From Isoetes taiwanensis (Eukaryota > Streptophyta > Lycopodiopsida > Isoetales > Isoetaceae), in contig JAJEKV010000025.1 in NCBI GenBank assembly GCA_021234155.1, positions 16,855,094 to 16,919,093 on the forward strand: a DNA stretch of 64,000 nt, in the 5' to 3' direction. Position numbers and translations under genes: made by a program. The notes beneath the pieces were generated by a model, which did no database searches, had not been told where the DNA came from, and saw nothing but the letters and a program-made list of their open reading frames with translations. Below, one piece after another: positions 58,548 through 64,000 of this stretch (position 1 is its first letter; every line of letters begins with the position of its first letter).

Positions 58548-59661
58548 GTGCAGAGGGATACGCTACTATATGCCATGCAGAACAACAGCCACAAGGCAGA
58601 GTTGTATGCCTGGGGCCACCAGTCACATTTGTTTCGGGCCTTGGTTGAGCCGGTCCTGTTGTATGGGGCAGAAGTGTGGGGTCCGGTCATCTCCCTCAAC
58701 ACATGGAATGACCTCGAAAGCAGTGATATTCTTTACGGGCCCTAGGGGTGAAGTCCACGCCCGCATTACATCCTACTCCAGAGACAGGCTTTCTACCCCT
58801 TCAACGGGCTGCATTGGAACGCCATATCGTTTTACTTCCAAAAGGTGGTCGCTATGGCTGATACACGCTTTGCCCCATCTTGCTTTGACCACCGCGATGG
58901 GTCCCCAACGCTGAAATCCTAGTTTGGAAAGACAAGCAAGCTCGGTGGTTCTCATGGGCGGCATAGCACAGTCGTCCGGTCGGGACAAAGAAAGATCGCG
59001 AGGCACTTAAACCGTACCTAGATGCTACTTTCCTTCATGTAAGCTCTGGATTTAGAGCTCCGACGCCGACGTTAAGGCGGCACACCATCGGCAGTTGAAG
59101 TCAATCCTAGGCTCACAAGAGGCCCTTGACCAAGATTTGTACACCCAAATTGCCCATGAAGAAGCGCAGACTTATAGCTTCCATTCGCGCGGGTGCACAT
59201 CGCCTCGCATTGAAACAGGGCGTTGGGCTCGGAAGCACGAGCAAAGGCTTTTGCCGCTAAAATTCCACGCTGCGATTGAGGATGAATGTCATACCCTCGG
59301 ATCTGCCCGCATTTGCCCATATCCGAGAGAGGTATGTTCGACTACTAGTGCCCGGCCAGCCGTTGCATCGTTATTGACCATTCTCGTCAAGGGGTTTTTT
59401 GGGGTCATACCTCCGGAGGTTATGGATGCATTTCAGACGCGTTTGTGTCCTACGGGATGGTCTTGAACTGTCCTATGCAATTGTACAGTGTGCCAGCATG
59501 CTTATTACTGCTAAGGTTTTTCCCTCGAAAACCCTTCGGGGCGGGGGTTTTTTAATCCTGTCAGTAATATGCTTGCTGCTCTCTTTTTGTTTGGGTCCCA
59601 TAGGCCAATTGGTCTCCGTGGACGCTAAAAACCTATTCTATTCTATTCTATTCTATTCTAT
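58548..59661 (+). mobile_element. LINE remnant, 5'-truncated, with (CTATT)n tail
   Basis: It begins inside the C-terminal part of the RT polyprotein (LLYAMQNNSHKAELYAWG, LFRALVEPVLLYGAEVWGP), which matches LINE 21753-24489 (ALYAMQNSCYRIDL). Frameshifts follow. The 3' untranslated part holds a GC-rich stretch (GGGGCGGGGGTT), GGCCAATTGGTCTCCGTGG, then the pentanucleotide tail at 59637-59660. The sequence from 59500 on recurs, reversed, at 60108-60290. Confidence 0.8.
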
Positions 59662-60104
59662 ATAGAGCACAAGTCTAAGTACATGCACATAATGCCATCT
59701 GTGCCAAATTTTATACAAACTTGCAATGATGTGAGCTATGGGTACTTTCCAAAGTGTGAATAATGGCGTAAGCCATTTATTTCATGAAAGCTTGTATGAT
59801 CATTAATGGCCTAGTTATGGCATGTCATTCTGGAAATATGTTAATGGCAAGTACCAGATATAAATATAATGAGTTACTACATGATTTTTGGCTTCCATGG
59901 GATGATGGCATCTTGAATTGCCTTCTTAGAAAAGAAATATGTGCTTCATTTATGCAAGTTTTGATATTCAATAACTCTCAACAAGTGATCTCCGAGTACA
60001 TCATGTTCCATATTCTAGGCATTTAAATGTAATCATGCTCATGTAATTTTAAGAGATTCAAGCAGTTTTTTCCCAAGGTTCCATTGTAGAATGAACATGA
60101 GACT
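59662..60104. other. Spacer between convergent LINE remnants
   Basis: 443 bp without a recognised gene or repeat, bounded on both sides by LINE tails. Confidence 0.4.
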
Positions 60105-61960
60105 AGAATAGAATAGAATAGAATAGAGTTTTTATCATCCACGGAGACTAATTGGCCTATGGGATCCAAACAAAAAGAGATCAGCAAGCGTATTACTGTC
60201 AGGAATAAAAAACCCCCGCCCCGACGGGTTTTCGAGGGAAAAACCTTAGCAGTAATAAGTATGCTGGTACACTATATAATTGTATAGGACATTTCAGTAC
60301 TATCCCGGAGGACACAACTGAGTACGTATATCCATAACCTCTTGGAGGCATGACCCCAACAAGCCCCAAGAGGCCGTATTCAATAACTCATGCAGCAGCT
60401 GGTCAGACACAACTAACCGAACATACGGTGCCCAGATATGGGCAAATACTGGGCAGATTTGAAGGGCATGATATTAATCTTCAATGGCGCCCTGGTGGCA
60501 ACACTAACAAAGCCTATCCTCCCGTGCTTCCCGAGTCGAATGCCCTGTCTCAATGCAGAGACGATGTGCACCCGTGCGAATGGAAGCTTTAAGTCTGCAC
60601 TTCTTCATGGGCAAATGGGTGCGCAAGTACTGGTGCGGGCCTCTCGTGATCATGGGATTAAGTTGCTGCTGAAGTGTGCCATCTTAACGCGTGTCAGAGC
60701 TTCTGCATTTCAAAGCGTGCAAAGGAAGCTAGCATCTAGGTACAACTTTAGTGCATTATGATCCTTCTTTGTCCGTACTTGCATGCATCTATATGCATGC
60801 ACATCCCAATGTGAGAACCACTGAGCTTGCTTGCCCTTTCAGCAGGCTTTGAGGCATTGGGGCCCCATTGCTACGGCCAAAGCAAGGTTGGGCAAACGTG
60901 TATCACCAAAAGCGACCACCTTCTGGAAGTAAATAATATGGCGTTCCAATGCAGCCCTTTGAAGGGGTAGAAAACTTGTCTCATAGAGCAGGATCTAGTA
61001 TGGAACTGTAGATTTTACTCCAAGGGCTCATGCCAATAAGGCTTTTTGCACCTGCTCTAGGTCATTCCAGGTGATGAGGGATATCACTGGACCCCATACC
61101 TCTGTCTCGTACAGGAGAACCGGCTCGACCAAGACCTCAAACAGGTGTGATTGGTGGCCCTAGGCATATAACTCTGCCTTGTGGTTGTTGCTCTGCATGG
61201 CATATACTGTTTTCCAACTTGCCATGACACGCAACCTGAAGGCAGCATCCTAGTGGGTGGTAGTAGAGAACTCGATCCCCAAATACTTGTACCGGAGCCA
61301 CCTCCACATCTTGTCCCTGGTAAGTGAATGACAAAAGCCTTGGCTGGGATGACGAAACTAGCAGCATACTAGTTTTGGCCAAGTTAACTCGCATGTTAGT
61401 GAATTGACAGAAAGTGTCAAAGGCATCCAAGTGACGTTGCATGTCCTCTGGAGTATAGGCCAGGGGGTCTACATCGTCATCATATATAAGTTGCCGGATT
61501 ATGTGGTGCATGAGATGGGCGTCCCCACCTATGCTCAAAAAGCCAGTCTTCCAGTTGATTAATGTACAAGCCAAACAATGTGGGGGAGAGGGGGCAATCC
61601 TGGTGTACTCCAATACCACTGATTACCGGCTATCCTAATGATGTGAGATGGCCTAAGCATGCCTCGTGTAGTCTATATATTGCATTATGCAAGTCAACGG
61701 GGGTCCCTAACTGCCTCAATCTGTCCCATAACTTGTCCCGGGGCGCTGTATCAAAAGCTTTTGCGAAATCCACGAAACAACAATATAGGTTTTGCCAGTG
61801 ATTCCTGCTATCCTCAATCAGTGCGCGCAAAGTGAAAATATGGTCAATGGTGGAATGCCTGGGCCGGGAGCTTGTCTATATCAGAGCACGCACCTCTGCT
61901 TCTTCTGCCCATATCGTCAGCCACTGCTCAAGGATGCCAGCAATTTTTGATGTTTTAACT
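60105..61960 (-). mobile_element. LINE remnant, minus strand, with (AGAAT)n tail
   Basis: The tail is at 60108-60127 and is followed (reading minus) by the same 3' sequence as the plus-strand remnant. RT pieces are at 61830-61630 (LYCCFVDFAKAFDTAPRDKL) and 61619-61137 (HHIIRQLIYDDDVDPLAYT, where the catalytic box reads YDDDVD). It is 5'-truncated near 61960 and has several frameshifts. Confidence 0.8.
61137..61830 (-). pseudogene. Reverse transcriptase fragment of the minus-strand LINE
   Basis: CCFVDFAKAFDTAPRDKLWDRL aligns with CCFVDFKTAYDTVPQDLL of the LINE at 22.8 kb, and FTNMRVNLAKTSMLL with the IAAMTVNQQKTKLL region. A frame change near 61620 separates the two pieces. It is a remnant without activity. 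Confidence 0.8.
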
Positions 61961-62597
61961 TTGGCATTCCATTAAAGACCTGGGAGTTCTAATGTGGCAC
62001 CATAAATCCATTTGAGGTAATTTGGCTTGTTGAAACAACATAAACTTATAGTTCACATAATAAAAGAGTACGATTGAGGTAATTTGGGTTGTTGGAACAA
62101 CATAAAATTATAGTTCATACATTGAAAGAATAGAACATCGGGCTAACAGAATCTTTATTTACGCACAACTGATACATGCACAACTGATATGGCAACACCA
62201 TTAACCACCCAATTGGATCCACTGGGTTATGGCAAATACAATATATTGGCTCTAGCTTTTGGCTTTTAGGATTGATCATGCCACTTCAGATGGATTCTGA
62301 TCAATGGAAACATTAATTGGCTTAGAGAATAGATAAGGATTCAGGATTCAATAGTTATAGACTGTGATGCTACTGTGGCAGTCATCTATAACCACTTTTG
62401 TCACGTGTTCCGCTATTACTCTCTCATGTTGATGAACTACGGAATGTCCACCCTAATTTGGAAACTAAACTCTGACCAGAGAAGTACAAAATCACCTCCA
62501 GTTGAAGTTTACCTTCTATTTATAGATGTCTCTACGACTTTAGATCCCTAAAACAATTGAGTGGCTTGTTATAAAAGAAAAAAAACCATAAAATCAA

Positions 62598-62690
62598 ATT
62601 AGCTTATTGGTTATGTTGGTCAAAGTAGTCTTATTAGGATGTTGAGTTATTTTGGTAGAAGTTCGAGCCCCCATATTTCATATTCTAAAA
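62598..62690 (+). mobile_element. Possible tRNA-derived SINE head
   Basis: TTAGCTTATTGGTTATG (A-box like) and GAAGTTCGAGCCCCCAT (B-box like) occur about 55 bp apart, as in tRNA-derived SINEs. No tail or target duplication was recognised. Confidence 0.4.
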
Positions 62691-62699
62691 TTTTAGGCA

Positions 62700-64000
62700 A
62701 AGCTGTATAGAGATTCGATATTTCCTTAAACCTTAGGCGAACTCGTATTTCATATTTCCAAATCATAGGTGCTTCCAGTCATAAATGACCATAAGCGAAA
62801 GAAGAGGTACCCAGAGGGCCCAACATGTCATCTAGGCCAAAGGATCGATGAATCCGATGACTGTGGCAGTTCAAGATCCACCCCGTTTAGAATATATAGC
62901 TCAATAGCAAGGGGTACCCGGGAACAACTAGCCTAGGCAACAACCAACTAGCAGTCCAAGCTATATCGGTCAATCCCTCAGTAGCCTTATCATTCTGTAC
63001 AATTAATCGAGCAAATTAAAAGACAATGCATCAAACTGTGGTCCAAAGTCTATTGACTTTTAATCTCTAAGGACATTTTTCCATGGAAAAATACCTTCAT
63101 CTTTCTCAGAAGTCTATGGCCAACAATTTATTGCTGAAGGACTTGTACACATGCATATGTTCAGAGTCATAGAACCTAAAGTTTTTGAATGTTCTATCTT
63201 AAAGGACATTGTGTAGATCTAACACATGTTCTTATTTCCTTTGCAACGATACTTGTTTCAAAAACCTGTTGATGCTGCATAACTCATTTTTCTAATTACT
63301 AAGGGTTCCACCCCTGCACACATTTTCTAACCTTTTAATTTTTCTGGATTTCATTGAATCACAAGGATGTATCTTTTTCTTTAAAAGAAATCAGTGCCAT
63401 CTTCAGCTACCCAAAGGTCTAAGACATCTGCTATATGCACCTAAAAACAATAGTCAGAGGTCAATCTGTAACAAAGAACTGTTGTATTACATATTTATGA
63501 TGTCATCTTACATCCTTTCACATAATCCGCAGTCAAAGCACATCCCAAAATTTAATGTACTGACCTAGATGTGATATTTTCCTTTAACATTTGGTATTTT
63601 CAGTTACCACATTATATCTAATGCTTAAAAGTAGTAGTACCTGAATATTGTGATCAAACCTGAGCATTATCAGCTACATCCCTTGTAGAAACATCAACTT
63701 TTCTTATGCTTAATAATTAACTTGATAGAGATCATAACACCCAGTTTTTGCCATAATAATTTGCACTTTAAAGTCTCGAGAAACTTGCAATCAACCAGCT
63801 TGTATTAGCAGTTACATCCACGAGCTTTTTTCCTCAATCCATACATCTGTTTGAGCTAAAACACACCATAACAGCAAGATGAGCACAATGGGAGAAGAAA
63901 TACCATGTACCTGCAGCCAACCATGTAAACATTAGCGATAATCCCAGTAATGATACAAGGGCCAAAAGGTACATTGGGTAATTCTTGGCTTATCGCCGCT
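62700..64000. other. Right end without a recognised gene
   Basis: AT-rich sequence with only short open frames on both strands; nothing recognised. Confidence 0.35.

Overview
This is nuclear DNA from a land plant with a large, repeat-rich genome. The evidence is spliced genes with short GT-AG introns (a SAC3B-type gene matches plant proteins best), a plant-type 8-cysteine lipid-transfer-like family, plant riboflavin and Sen1-like helicase exons, and dense Copia, Gypsy, LINE, SINE and MITE sequence. The element types, and LINEs with ATTCT pentanucleotide tails, suggest a fern or other non-flowering lineage. That is an impression, not a proof.

Layout. 1-5.3 kb: a 214-bp solo LTR with target duplication and a decayed Sen1-like helicase fragment (minus strand). 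5.3-16.4 kb: nested retrotransposons, namely a long LTR with a primer-binding site, then a Gypsy pol region split by a complete but decayed Copia element. 16.4-21.1 kb: no recognised gene; a SINE-like head, minisatellites, a 449-bp element with perfect 118-bp terminal inverted repeats, and a CACATG microsatellite. 21.7-24.5 kb: a fairly young endonuclease/RT LINE. 24.5-41.8 kb: three copies of a segment carrying a small secreted 8-cysteine protein gene. Only copy 1 is intact; copies 2 and 3 are broken by different frameshifts, and a poly(A)-tailed LINE abuts copy 3. Between them lie a gag-like fragment, a hairpin-rich block with covarying stems (27.6-27.85 kb), the last exon of a riboflavin deaminase/reductase-like gene (34.2 kb) and one of two 215-bp hAT MITEs.

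42.7-47.75 kb holds the best gene in the window: a SAC3/GANP-domain gene (SAC3B type, TREX-2 mRNA export) on the minus strand, with 11 coding exons that join in frame to 1405 codons. Its upstream region is present three times (48.3-49.8, 49.9-51.8, 55.8-57.9 kb). The third copy also carries the start codon and first codons of exon 1, and is interrupted by a 158-bp solo LTR. An RCC1-repeat fragment lies at 52.3 kb. 58.5-62 kb has two LINE remnants facing tail to tail, and 62-64 kb has no recognisable gene.

The likely functional genes are SAC3B, LTP-like copy 1 and perhaps the riboflavin gene; they are unrelated in function and form no pathway. Most of the window records duplication and transposition, and the paralogous copies let individual insertions be read directly. 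No CRISPR, rRNA or intact tRNA gene was seen.
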